From: CBFHND01 sp965657085
GTDB lineage: Bacteria; Pseudomonadota; Alphaproteobacteria; Rhodobacterales; Rhodobacteraceae
Assembly (NCBI GenBank): GCA_965657085.1
Contig: CBFHND010000038.1
Location: forward strand, 1-22,395
Length of the DNA: 22,395 bases
Direction: 5' to 3'
Under the pieces are notes generated by a model. The model saw nothing but the letters and a program-made list of their open reading frames with translations, made no database searches and was not told where the DNA came from. Both the position numbers and the translations under genes were made by a program. This document shows positions 7,154 through 15,084 of the stretch, piece after piece (the first letter of the stretch is position 1; every line of letters starts with the position of its first letter).

Positions 7154-7185
7154 CGTGTGTCATGTTCACCGATCGGAGCATGCCC

Positions 7186-7515
7186 ATGTTGATCCTGACC
7201 TGCCCTTGTTGCGGCATCACCGGCGAAGAGACCGAGTTTCACGCCGGGGGAGAGGCGCACCTGAAACGCTTTGGCCCCGGATCGTCCGAAGAGGATTTCG
7301 AAGGCTACCTTTTCATGCGTGAAAACCCCAAGGGCGTGCATTTCGAGCGCTGGCGCCATGCCAACGGCTGCGGCAAGTGGTTCCACGCCGCGCGCTGCAC
7401 CATGACGCTGGAAGTCTTCGGCACCTATCCCGCCCAGACCTATGAGCCGCCGAAAGAGATCTGCGACCGGATCAGCGAAAAGCGCCCGGGCTGGTCCTGG
7501 AGGAGCTATTCGTGA
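7186..7515 (+). CDS. soxD: Sarcosine oxidase subunit delta
   Basis: Small zinc-binding subunit of heterotetrameric sarcosine oxidase, 109 residues. The start at 7186 gives the conserved N-terminus MLILTCPCCG and puts GGAG seven bases upstream; earlier in-frame starts at 7162 and 7180 have poor spacing. Cys6 and Cys9, with His58 and Cys62 in HANGCGKWFHAARC, match the zinc-binding pattern of structurally known delta subunits. RPGWSWRSYS at the end is close to other SoxD C-termini. soxA begins 61 bp downstream, so soxD, soxA and soxG form a compact unit. Confidence 0.93.
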   Translation: MLILTCPCCGITGEETEFHAGGEAHLKRFGPGSSEEDFEGYLFMRENPKGVHFERWRHANGCGKWFHAARCTMTLEVFGTYPAQTYEPPKEICDRISEKRPGWSWRSYS

Positions 7516-7576
7516 CCGCACCCCTGACTGACCTGACCCCGACAATCCGCACCGATATCCGACCGGAGCCACGCAC

Positions 7577-10500
7577 ATGAGCACCCGACTTGCCACAGGC
7601 GGCCGCCTGCTGAACAAATCCCGCGCGTTGAACTTTTCGTTCAATGGCAAGCAGATGCGCGGGTTCGAAGGGGACACGCTGGCCTCGGCGCTCTTGGCCA
7701 ATGACCAGATGCTGGTGGGCCGGTCGTTCAAATACCACCGCCCGCGCGGGATCGTGGCCAGCGGTGTCGAGGAACCCAACGGGCTGGTGAACCTTGGCAA
7801 GGACGGCAAGTTCGAACCCAACCAGCGGGTCACCACCACCGACCTGTTCGAGGGACTGAACGCCGCCAGCCAGAACCATTGGCCCAGCCTTGAATTCGAT
7901 GTGGGCGCGATCAACGCCAAGATGTCCCGTTTCATGCCTGCGGGGTTCTACTACAAGACATTCATCAGCCCACGGCCCCTTTGGAAACACGTCTATGAGC
8001 CGTTCATCCGGCAGGCTGCGGGCCTTGGGGCCGCGCCCAAAGAGCGCGATGCCGACACCTATGAACACTTCTATGCGTTCTGCGACGTGCTGGTGATCGG
8101 TGGGGGCGTGGCCGGGCTGCAAGCCGCCAGGGCCGCCGCCGCGACAGGTGCGCGGGTGATCGTCATGGAACAGACCGCCCATTGGGGCGGCCGCGCGCCC
8201 GTGGACGGGGGCGAGATCGATGGCGCGCCTGTGGATAACTTCGTGGATCAAATGGTGTCAGAGTTGTCTGAAATGCCAAATGTCACGCTGCGGTTGAAAA
8301 CCATGGGCGCAGGGGTTTACGACCATGGCTATGTGCTGGGCTATGAACGTCTGAATGACGACACGCCCGATGCGCCCGGTCCGCGCCATCGCCTGTGGCG
8401 GGTCCGCGCAGCGCAGGTTGTGACCGCAACAGGCGCCATCGAACGCCCCCTGAGCTTTGCCGGCAATGACGTGCCGGGCGTGATGCTGGCCTCGGCCGTG
8501 CGCGACTATGTGGTGAACTTCGGCGTATCGGCGGGTGACCGCACGGTGGTCGTGACCAACAACGATGATGCCTACCGCACCGCCATCGCACTGAAACACG
8601 CAGGATTGGACGTGCCGGCCATCGTCGATGCGCGGGTTCTGCCCACCGACAGCGATCTTATGGCACAGGCCAAGGCATTGGGCATTCGGGTCCTGATGGG
8701 CCACGGAATTGCCAAGGTGCTGGGTGGCAAGCGTGTGCAGGGCGTGGCGATTTGCAGCCAGGCAGGCGAGGGCAGCGTGCTGGAGGAAATCACCTGTGAC
8801 GTGGTCGCCATGTCGGGCGGCTGGTCGCCGGTGGTCCACCTGTGGTCGCACTGCGGCGGCAAGCTGCGCTGGGACGAGGCACAGGCCAATTTCCGCCCGG
8901 ATCCCGACCGCCCGCCGCTGGGCGCAGAAGGACAGGGCTTTGTCAGCGTTGCAGGCAGCGCAAATGGCGAGATGATGTTGAACGCGGTTCTGGCAGATGC
9001 CGACGGCGTGGGCCGGGCCGCCGCCGCCGCTGCGGGCCACACCCTGTCCGGCACACCGCCCAAGGCACCAACGGCCACCTCCGCCGAAGAGGCCGCAATG
9101 GCGCTGATGCCGCAGGGCGCAGGCATCAAACTGCGCAGCAAGGCGTGGCTGGATTACCAGAACGACGTCAAGGTCAGCGACGTGCAACTGGCCGCGCGGG
9201 AAGGGTTTGAATCCGTGGAACATGCCAAGCGCTACACCACGCTGGGCATGGCGACAGATCAAGGTAAATTGAGCAATATCAATGGATTGGCGATCCTTTC
9301 TGATGCGTTGAACCAACCCATTCCCCAGACGGGAACCACCACTTTCCGCCCGCCCTATACACCCATTTCCATGGGATCGATCGCGGGTGAGGCGCGGGAC
9401 GCTGTGTTCCAGCCCATTCGCCGCACACCCATGCACGACTGGGCCGAGGAAAACGGTGCCCACTGGGAACCGGTGGGCCAATGGCGCCGCGCCTATGCTT
9501 TTGTGCGGGACGGCGAAACCCTGCACGACGCTGTCATGCGCGAGACCCGCAACACCCGTGAAAACCTCGGGCTGCTCGATGCCTCGACCCTTGGCAAGTT
9601 GATTGTCAAAGGGCCGGATGCGGGCCGTTTCCTCGACATGATGTACACCAACATGATGTCCAACCTGAAACCGGGCAAATGCCGTTATGGGCTGATGTGT
9701 TCGGAAAACGGGTTCCTGATCGACGATGGCGTCGTGGCGCGGATCGATGAGGATACCTGGCTCTGCCACACGACGACCGGCGGGGCCGAACGCATCCACG
9801 GCCACATGGAAGAATGGCTGCAAACCGAATGGTGGGACTGGAAAGTCTATGTCGCCAACGTGACCGAACAATATGCGCAGGTGGCCGTGGTCGGCCCCAA
9901 GGCGCGACAGGCCCTGGAACGGCTTGGCGGCATGGACGTCAGCGCCGAGGCGCTGGGCTTCATGGAGTGGGCCGATGGCACGTTGGGCGGCTTCGACGTG
10001 CGCGCCTATCGCATCTCGTTCTCGGGTGAGTTGAGTTATGAGATCGCGGTGCCCGCCAGCCAGGGGCAGGCGTTCTGGGATGCGCTGATGACCGTTGGTG
10101 CGGACCTCGGCGTGATGCCGTATGGCACCGAATGCCTGCACATCCTGCGCGCCGAAAAAGGGTTCATCATGATCGGGGATGAAACCGATGGAACGGTGAT
10201 CCCCCAAGACCTTGGCCTGCATTGGGCACTGTCCAAGAAGAAAGACGACTACCTTGGCAAACGCGCGCAAGAACGTAGCCATATGGCCGATCCAAAGCGG
10301 TGGAAACTGGTGGGGCTTGAGACTGTGGATGGTTCTGTGTTGCCCGATGGCGCCTATGCCGTGGGTGAGGGCACCAATGCCAATGGCCAGCGCAACATGA
10401 TCGGGCGGGTCACCTCCAGCTACTATTCCCCCAACCTTGGAAAAGGGATCGCCATGGGCCTTGTGCTGCACGGCCCCGACCGCATGGGCGAAGTGATCAC

Positions 10501-10588
10501 TTTCCCGGGCACGGATGGCAAACAATACGAGGCGAAAATCGTGTCGCCCGTCTTTTATGATCCCGAAGGGGAGAAGCAGAATGTCTAA
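7577..10588 (+). CDS. soxA: Sarcosine oxidase subunit alpha
   Basis: Large subunit (1003 residues, normal length) of sarcosine oxidase. It binds NAD+ and carries the folate site that captures the methyl carbon as 5,10-methylene-tetrahydrofolate. Order of domains: N-terminal ferredoxin-like domain, about 18-100, with FEGDTLASALLAND and GRSFKYHRPRGI; a dinucleotide-binding region starting DVLVIGGGVAGLQAA (170-184; GGGVAG at 175-180) and continuing to about 500; and a C-terminal GcvT/aminomethyltransferase-type domain from about 600, with SGELSYEIAVP and GTECLHILRAEKGF. The ATG at 7577 follows CGGAG at suitable spacing. The stop overlaps the soxG start by eight bases. Confidence 0.96.
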   Translation: MSTRLATGGRLLNKSRALNFSFNGKQMRGFEGDTLASALLANDQMLVGRSFKYHRPRGIVASGVEEPNGLVNLGKDGKFEPNQRVTTTDLFEGLNAASQNHWPSLEFDVGAINAKMSRFMPAGFYYKTFISPRPLWKHVYEPFIRQAAGLGAAPKERDADTYEHFYAFCDVLVIGGGVAGLQAARAAAATGARVIVMEQTAHWGGRAPVDGGEIDGAPVDNFVDQMVSELSEMPNVTLRLKTMGAGVYDHGYVLGYERLNDDTPDAPGPRHRLWRVRAAQVVTATGAIERPLSFAGNDVPGVMLASAVRDYVVNFGVSAGDRTVVVTNNDDAYRTAIALKHAGLDVPAIVDARVLPTDSDLMAQAKALGIRVLMGHGIAKVLGGKRVQGVAICSQAGEGSVLEEITCDVVAMSGGWSPVVHLWSHCGGKLRWDEAQANFRPDPDRPPLGAEGQGFVSVAGSANGEMMLNAVLADADGVGRAAAAAAGHTLSGTPPKAPTATSAEEAAMALMPQGAGIKLRSKAWLDYQNDVKVSDVQLAAREGFESVEHAKRYTTLGMATDQGKLSNINGLAILSDALNQPIPQTGTTTFRPPYTPISMGSIAGEARDAVFQPIRRTPMHDWAEENGAHWEPVGQWRRAYAFVRDGETLHDAVMRETRNTRENLGLLDASTLGKLIVKGPDAGRFLDMMYTNMMSNLKPGKCRYGLMCSENGFLIDDGVVARIDEDTWLCHTTTGGAERIHGHMEEWLQTEWWDWKVYVANVTEQYAQVAVVGPKARQALERLGGMDVSAEALGFMEWADGTLGGFDVRAYRISFSGELSYEIAVPASQGQAFWDALMTVGADLGVMPYGTECLHILRAEKGFIMIGDETDGTVIPQDLGLHWALSKKKDDYLGKRAQERSHMADPKRWKLVGLETVDGSVLPDGAYAVGEGTNANGQRNMIGRVTSSYYSPNLGKGIAMGLVLHGPDRMGEVITFPGTDGKQYEAKIVSPVFYDPEGEKQNV

Positions 10589-11150
10589 CCTCGTCAGCCC
10601 CTTGAAGGGCGCAGTTGAATCAGGCGGCATCGCCGAAGTGCGCGAGATCGGCCTTCAGGGCATGATCACCCTGCGCGGCGACCTGTCGGACGATGCGGTC
10701 ATTGCCGCGGCGGTCAAGGCGGCCAAGGTAGAGATGCCCGCACAGATGATGAGCAACTGCGAGGGCGATCACGGCCTCTGCTGGATGAGCCCGGATGAGG
10801 TGTTGGTGCTATGCCCCCATGACACCGTCGCGGCCACGCTGGAGATGATGCACAAGACGCTGGTGGGGACCCATGCGTTGGCCGTGGATGTGTCGGACGC
10901 GCGGGTGGCCTTTGACCTGAGCGGCACGTATGCCCGCGAGGTGCTGGCCAAGCTGGTGCCGGTGGACCTGTCGCCTGCTGCTTTTACTTCGGGCATGTTC
11001 CGACGCACCCGCATGGCACAGATTCCTGCGGCCGTCTGGCTGCACGACGCCGAAACCTTTCGCATCGTGACCTTCCGCAGCAACGCGAAATACGCCTTTG
11101 ACCTGCTCAAGATTGCAGCCCAGCCGGGATCGGAAGTGGGCGTTTTCTGA
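10581..11150 (+). CDS. soxG: Sarcosine oxidase subunit gamma
   Basis: Gamma subunit of sarcosine oxidase, 189 residues, structurally related to GcvT; it has no cofactor of its own and stabilises the complex. The start ATG at 10581 (MSNLVSPLKGAVESGG) lies within the last eight bases of soxA and follows GGGGAGAAG, so translation is coupled; an in-frame upstream ATG at 10515 is inside soxA and less likely. Family features include ELREIGL-like AEVREIGLQGMITLRGD, the WMSPDEVLVL segment, VDVSDARVAFDLSG, and a C-terminal FRSNAKYAFDLL. It closes the sox unit; a weak hairpin covers its stop codon. Confidence 0.93.
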   Translation: MSNLVSPLKGAVESGGIAEVREIGLQGMITLRGDLSDDAVIAAAVKAAKVEMPAQMMSNCEGDHGLCWMSPDEVLVLCPHDTVAATLEMMHKTLVGTHALAVDVSDARVAFDLSGTYAREVLAKLVPVDLSPAAFTSGMFRRTRMAQIPAAVWLHDAETFRIVTFRSNAKYAFDLLKIAAQPGSEVGVF

Positions 11151-11156
11151 ACGCCT
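11138..11156 (+). terminator. Weak hairpin at the soxG stop codon
   Basis: GGCGTT (11139-11144) pairs with AACGCC (11150-11155) around TTCTG, followed by TTTGGGTT. The stem is only 6-7 bp and the T-run is short, so this is a tentative terminator for the sox transcript. Confidence 0.3.
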
Positions 11157-11209
11157 TTGGGTTGTGACGCTCCGTCGCTTCAATTCGCCTCGCGTTTGTT
11201 GGAGTGTGT

Positions 11210-11663
11210 TTGCAATCATATCCACTGTAAAGCCGCGCTTTTGGGGCGCTTTTTACGCTGGCCGCAGTGACAAGCGGCGCGCAGGCGCAAACCTACGATT
11301 TCGATATCATCAATCAAGGCAGCGGCGGGTTCATGAGCCGCCGGATGATTTTCAGCCTGTCACCTGAAGGGCCTGAAGGTGATCAACGGGGTCATTCTGG
11401 CCTTCGTGGAAGAACCTTTGCCCGCGCTTGTGCGAAAGCGGGGCGACACGCTCAAGATCAACTGGATCGTGCCTGCGGCCTACGACAGCAGGCAACAGAA
11501 AATCCCGCAGTTCGGCTATTCAGCGACCTTTGATACGGTAACGCGGGCTGTTTCGGTATTGGCCAAACCCGTGGGCTTTCCCCAAAGCTGGCGTGGGTCA
11601 GGCAACTGCACACCGCGGAAAAACATGTCACCACGGGAACTTTCCAAGCTGCTGCGGGGTTGA
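11210..11663 (+). pseudogene. Broken gene for a small secreted protein, unknown
   Basis: Coding character is continuous but split between frames. From about 11231 one frame encodes a signal-peptide-like stretch ending LFTLAAVTSGAQAQ, then TYDFDIINQGSGGFMSRRMIFSLSPEG. At about 11370-11375 the sense shifts by one base (an extra G in a GGG run) into a frame reading LKVINGVILAFVEEPLPALV onward to the stop at 11661-11663. At the 5' end, a TTG at 11210, five bases after GGAG, would start the same frame as the signal peptide but meets TAA at 11228-11230; alternatively a second frameshift joins a GTG at 11206. The intact protein would have about 150 residues and be exported. I do not recognise the family. 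Decay is likely, though sequencing error could explain the G-run shift. Confidence 0.6.
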
Positions 11664-11674
11664 CCTTGAAGACA

Positions 11675-11692
11675 ACTGACCAATCTGTCAGT
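11675..11692. promoter_or_regulatory. Inverted repeat upstream of sodB (possible TetR-type operator)
   Basis: ACTGAC (11675-11680) and GTCAGT (11687-11692) form a perfect dyad around CAATCT, 35-52 bp before the sodB start. The TGACC...GTCA form resembles operators of TetR-family repressors, and the arms could overlap a -35 region (a weak -10-like TATTGT lies at 11698-11703). No regulator gene is adjacent. Confidence 0.35.
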
Positions 11693-11726
11693 CAGGTATT
11701 GTCAATTCATCAAGGGGGCCCGCACC

Positions 11727-12326
11727 ATGGCTTTTGAACTTCCCGATCTTCCGTATGCACATGACGCGCTGGCGTCCAAAGGCATGTCCGCCGAAACGCT
11801 CGAATACCACCACGACCTGCACCACAATGCCTATGTCGTGAACGGCAACAAGGCGATCGAGGGCACCGAGTGGGCCGGCAAGTCGCTCGAAGAGATCATC
11901 AAGGGCACTTACGACGCCGGCGCCGTGGCCCAGAACGGCATTTTCAACAACATCAGCCAGTTGTGGAACCACAACCAGTTCTGGGAAATGATGGGGCCGG
12001 GCGACAGTGCCATGCCAAGCGAGTTGGAAAAGGCGCTGATCGACAGCTTTGGGTCCGTTGACGGGTTCATGGGCGAGTTCAAGGCCGCAGGCGCAGGCCA
12101 GTTCGGTTCGGGCTGGGCGTGGCTGGTCAAGGACACTGATGGCGGCCTGAAAGTGACCAAGACCGAAAACGGCGTGAACCCGCTGTGCTTTGGTCAGACG
12201 GCGTTGTTGGGCTGTGATGTGTGGGAACACTCCTACTACATCGATTTCCGCAACAAGCGCCCTGACTACCTGTCGAACTTCCTCGACAACCTTGTGAACT
12301 GGGAAAACGTCGCCTCGCGGATGTAA
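11727..12326 (+). CDS. sodB: Superoxide dismutase, iron-type (Fe/Mn family)
   Basis: Converts superoxide to hydrogen peroxide and oxygen in the cytoplasm. The 199-residue protein is full length and colinear with the family. Metal ligands are visible: His28 in EYHHDLHHNAYV, His82 in LWNHNQFW, and Asp164 and His168 in DVWEHSYYID. Gln78 in NNISQLWNH is the N-terminal-half glutamine typical of iron enzymes, so FeSOD or a cambialistic enzyme is favoured over MnSOD. The start follows AAGGGGG. It stands as a single gene with a putative promoter and dyad upstream and a good terminator downstream. It has no mechanistic link to sox, although sarcosine oxidase also generates reactive oxygen. Confidence 0.96.
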   Translation: MAFELPDLPYAHDALASKGMSAETLEYHHDLHHNAYVVNGNKAIEGTEWAGKSLEEIIKGTYDAGAVAQNGIFNNISQLWNHNQFWEMMGPGDSAMPSELEKALIDSFGSVDGFMGEFKAAGAGQFGSGWAWLVKDTDGGLKVTKTENGVNPLCFGQTALLGCDVWEHSYYIDFRNKRPDYLSNFLDNLVNWENVASRM

Positions 12327-12350
12327 GCGTCGGGACATTGAACGATTTGG

Positions 12351-12383
12351 AAGGGCTCGCGGTCATGCGGGCCCTTTTCGTTT
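12351..12383 (+). terminator. Rho-independent terminator of sodB
   Basis: AAGGGCTCGC (12351-12360) pairs with GCGGGCCCTT (12367-12376) across the loop GGTCAT, with one G-U pair, followed by TTCGTTT. It lies 25 bp after the sodB stop. Confidence 0.75.
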
Positions 12384-12415
12384 GTGACCCCAAATCCGCA
12401 CCCCCCCGATTTTTA

Positions 12416-12442
12416 TTGAGAATGACCCGCCCTGATTATAGT
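12416..12442 (+). promoter_or_regulatory. Possible promoter of the lipoprotein gene
   Basis: An AT-rich island between the sodB terminator and the lipoprotein gene contains TTGAGA (12416-12421) and TATAGT (12437-12442). The spacing is 15 bases, shorter than ideal, so this is tentative. Confidence 0.3.
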
Positions 12443-12503
12443 CTTTTCGCGATAGTTACGAATGCCTTGTTACCAAAGTACATTTGAGACCTGGGGGACG
12501 ATT

Positions 12504-13493
12504 ATGAAAAAGCTGGTATTTGCCGTGTGCCTGATGGCGCTGGGTGCGTGTAACGTGGTGCGGGATGAAGCGGGCTATGCCGGGGGGCATATTGGCCGTG
12601 TGGCCGATGAACGGTTGTTTGCGGCGCGCGCACAGCAGCAACGGGCGGATCGGTATCTTCTGACGCTTGTGATCGTGGCCCCGCTGGCCGCGGACCTTGC
12701 CCAGGACGAGGCCGGGGCCAAGGCGGCGTCGGTGCTGATCAACGATGCTTATAACAAGCTCAGGCTGCTGTACGAGGCGGCAGGCACCTGCCTTCAGGCC
12801 GTGGACACCGATGGCAACCTGATCGCGCCCAAGGGCAGCGGCACCGCCTGTCTGAAGACTGAAACCACCGGCACCGGCGACGCGCAAAAGAAGACGCCGA
12901 TCCCATCGAACACCGCCTATGCCTTTGAAAGCCATACCTACGAAATGCAGCGCACGATGCTGGCCCTGACCAAACAGACCCTCGGCGCGGTCGAACTGGA
13001 CGGTCTGGCCGATGACATCGTGAACCTGAACCTGGTGGGCATCCTGAAATCCGTGCGCAAATCCGTGCCCATCGCGCGGCAATCGCTGGCGGGCTTTCGG
13101 GATGTGGTCCTGACGTTCAGCGACGCGGTTCAGGCCAATTGTACCGACTGCGACAAGCTGCGTGGGCTGGTGCAGCAGGTGAAAAGCGGATCGCGGGCGG
13201 ATGCCAGCGTGCTGTCCCTGTACGACGACCGGGTGTTTCGCGCCATGCTGGGCCAGATCGACCGTGCCATCGAAAAGGCCCCGACGTGGCAGTTGGAAGA
13301 GCGCCACGTGCTTGGCCTGATGTACCATGTCGACAAGGCCTGTTCGCAGTTGCTGACCCGGCAGATCAGCGCGGACGATGGCGAAGTGTCTCTCGACAAG
13401 GCCGAAAACTGCGGCAAGGCATTCAAGCTGGACGGCAGCAATTCCAGCAGTGCCAGCAAACACCGGGCCAGGTTTCTCAAAGAGGTGCTGTAG
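12504..13493 (+). CDS. Putative lipoprotein of unknown function
   Basis: The 329-residue protein starts at the ATG at 12504, after GGGGGACG. It opens with a classic lipoprotein signal, MKKLVFAVCLMALGAC, with lipobox LGAC and the lipidated Cys at 16. Residue 17 is Asn rather than Asp, which suggests outer-membrane sorting if the usual rule applies. An upstream in-frame start at 12462 would put 14 residues before the signal and is rejected. The mature part is largely helical and soluble, with a CTDCDKLRG motif near 214 and a polar Ser-rich C-terminus. No catalytic motif or named domain recognised. It appears to be monocistronic: sodB terminates before it, and rarD begins 71 bp after it. Confidence 0.85.
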   Translation: MKKLVFAVCLMALGACNVVRDEAGYAGGHIGRVADERLFAARAQQQRADRYLLTLVIVAPLAADLAQDEAGAKAASVLINDAYNKLRLLYEAAGTCLQAVDTDGNLIAPKGSGTACLKTETTGTGDAQKKTPIPSNTAYAFESHTYEMQRTMLALTKQTLGAVELDGLADDIVNLNLVGILKSVRKSVPIARQSLAGFRDVVLTFSDAVQANCTDCDKLRGLVQQVKSGSRADASVLSLYDDRVFRAMLGQIDRAIEKAPTWQLEERHVLGLMYHVDKACSQLLTRQISADDGEVSLDKAENCGKAFKLDGSNSSSASKHRARFLKEVL

Positions 13494-13564
13494 TCATCCG
13501 CGAAATGCGTTAGCACCGTGGCCATGATCCGCGCCACGCCCCCTGTTCGGCCCCAGGCCACCCG

Positions 13565-14488
13565 ATGCTGAGCGAGGCGCGTATTGGTATTCTGGCCGTG
13601 GTTGGCGCCTGCACCATCTGGGGCCTGTCGCCGCTGTTCTACAAGATGGTGGCCCATGTGCCGCCCTTGCAGGTGATGGCCCATCGCACGGTCTGGTCGC
13701 TGCTCTTTTTTGTAGCTGTGCTGCTGGTGCAGGGCCGGTTGCGGCAGGTTGCACAGGCGTTGTCAACGTGGCGCGGCGCAGGGGTTCTGGCCGTGGCATC
13801 CCTGATGATCGGCACCAACTGGTTTCTGTTCATCTGGGCGGTGACGGTGGGGCGGACCACCGAAAGCAGCCTGGGCTATTACATTTATCCGTTGCTGGCG
13901 GTGGTCATCGGATCGGTTCTGTTCGCCGAACGACTGGGCCGCGCGCAATGGCTGGCCGTGGCGCTGGCGGCGCTTGCGGTCATTGTTTTGACGCTGGGGT
14001 TGGGGGCCGCACCTTGGATTGCGCTGACGCTGGCTGCGACCTTCGGTCTGTACGGCACCATCAAGAAGCAGCTGACAATCGGCCCGGTTGTATCGGTCAC
14101 GGCAGAAGTATTGTTGCTGACGCCGCTTGCGGCGTTCATTCTGTTGCAATCGCATCACAATGACACAAGCGCGATGGACACCGATTGGACGACGCTCGCC
14201 GTGTTGGTGCTGGCGGGACCGGTGACGGCGGTGCCGCTGATCCTGTTCAGCTATGCGGCCAAAAGGGTGCGGATGACCACGCTGGGGCTGGTGCAATATC
14301 TCAATCCGACGCTGCAATTCTCAAGCGCGGTTTTCGTCTTTGACGAAGCGTTCGAGATCTGGCATGTCATCGCCTTCGGCTTGATCTGGACGGCGCTGGC
14401 GATCTATTCGGCCTCTGCCATCGCTCAGGACAGGGTGGCGCGCAAGGCGGTCAGGGCGGCGGGCGCATCCTCGACCCATGTGACATAA
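13565..14488 (+). CDS. rarD: RarD protein, EamA (DMT superfamily) transporter
   Basis: Inner-membrane transporter of the drug/metabolite superfamily; the RarD subgroup is named after a chloramphenicol-sensitivity locus, with uncertain substrate. The 307-residue protein has about ten hydrophobic segments in two EamA halves. RarD marks include CTIWGLSPLFYKMV (16-29), AHRTVWSLLF, the segment NWFLFIWAV, GYYIYPLLAVVIG, and the C-terminal-half LGLVQYLNPTLQFSSAVFVFDE. The start ATG at 13565 has a weak ribosome binding site. The last 64 bases overlap the convergent LOG-family gene. A product of this kind may export small metabolites or amino acids; the substrate is not shown by sequence. Confidence 0.9.
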   Translation: MLSEARIGILAVVGACTIWGLSPLFYKMVAHVPPLQVMAHRTVWSLLFFVAVLLVQGRLRQVAQALSTWRGAGVLAVASLMIGTNWFLFIWAVTVGRTTESSLGYYIYPLLAVVIGSVLFAERLGRAQWLAVALAALAVIVLTLGLGAAPWIALTLAATFGLYGTIKKQLTIGPVVSVTAEVLLLTPLAAFILLQSHHNDTSAMDTDWTTLAVLVLAGPVTAVPLILFSYAAKRVRMTTLGLVQYLNPTLQFSSAVFVFDEAFEIWHVIAFGLIWTALAIYSASAIAQDRVARKAVRAAGASSTHVT

Positions 14489-14973
14489 TCCAGCAGGCTT
14501 GCATCGGCGAACCCCTGATCCACCACATGGTTCAACAATTGCCTCAAAGGCGTCCAGTAACCATTTGTATTCACGATGATTACAGGCTTTTCATGCAGGC
14601 CCAGCTGACGCCATGTCAGCACCTCGAACATCTCGTCGAGCGACCCTGCGCCACCCGGCAGAACCACCACCGCGTCGCAGTTCATGAACATGACTTTCTT
14701 GCGCTCGTGCATGGTTTCGGTGACCACATAGCGGGTCAGATCGGTCTTGCCGACCTCCCAGGCCACAAGATGCGCGGGGATCACGCCGAAGGTGTCCGCG
14801 CCCTTGTCCTGCGCCGCCCGTGCCACGGTGCCCATAAGCCCCACATCGCCCGCGCCATAGACCAGCCGCCAGCCATTGTCGGCCAGCCCCATGCCCAGTG
14901 TTTCGGCATCGTGCACATAGGCAGGATCGACGCCGGGGCGCGATCCACAGAAGACACAGACGGATTTGGACAT
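14425..14973 (-). CDS. LOG family protein (TIGR00730, lysine decarboxylase-like; cytokinin riboside phosphoribohydrolase type)
   Basis: Cytoplasmic Rossmann-fold hydrolase. Characterised relatives cleave N6-modified AMP to free base and ribose 5-phosphate, or act as nucleotide-monophosphate nucleosidases; the old lysine-decarboxylase name is misleading. The 182-residue protein starts at the ATG at 14973 (MSKSVCVFCGSRPG), with AAAGG upstream; a TTG extension to 14988 is less likely. It shows the Rossmann loop VYGAGDVGLMG, the MHERKK motif, and the active-site motif PGGAGSLDE, where Ser replaces the usual Thr of PGGxGTxxE. The 3' end overlaps rarD on the opposite strand by 64 bp. The physiological substrate is not determinable here. 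Confidence 0.92.
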   Translation of the reverse strand: MSKSVCVFCGSRPGVDPAYVHDAETLGMGLADNGWRLVYGAGDVGLMGTVARAAQDKGADTFGVIPAHLVAWEVGKTDLTRYVVTETMHERKKVMFMNCDAVVVLPGGAGSLDEMFEVLTWRQLGLHEKPVIIVNTNGYWTPLRQLLNHVVDQGFADASLLDYVTWVEDAPAALTALRATLS

Positions 14974-15025
14974 CTCGAAACCTTTCAAAAGCGTGGGAAT
15001 TCATGCGCCGGGCAGGGCTTGGGTT

Positions 15026-15054
15026 TTGACCGGTGATACCGCGCTTGATATGTA
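15026..15054 (+). promoter_or_regulatory. Candidate sigma-70 promoter of the LysM gene
   Basis: TTGACC (15026-15031) and TATGTA (15049-15054) are separated by exactly 17 bases and lie 31 bp before the ATG at 15085, in the divergent region shared with the LOG gene. Confidence 0.5.
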
Positions 15055-15084
15055 AGCTCAACGCCACTGTGGCGGGGATGAGAC

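Noticed and set aside
8258..10630. 790-codon open frame on the minus strand opposite soxA
   Set aside because: Composition is His/Gly/Arg-rich and matches no family; it mirrors the codon bias of the very well-supported soxA on the other strand.
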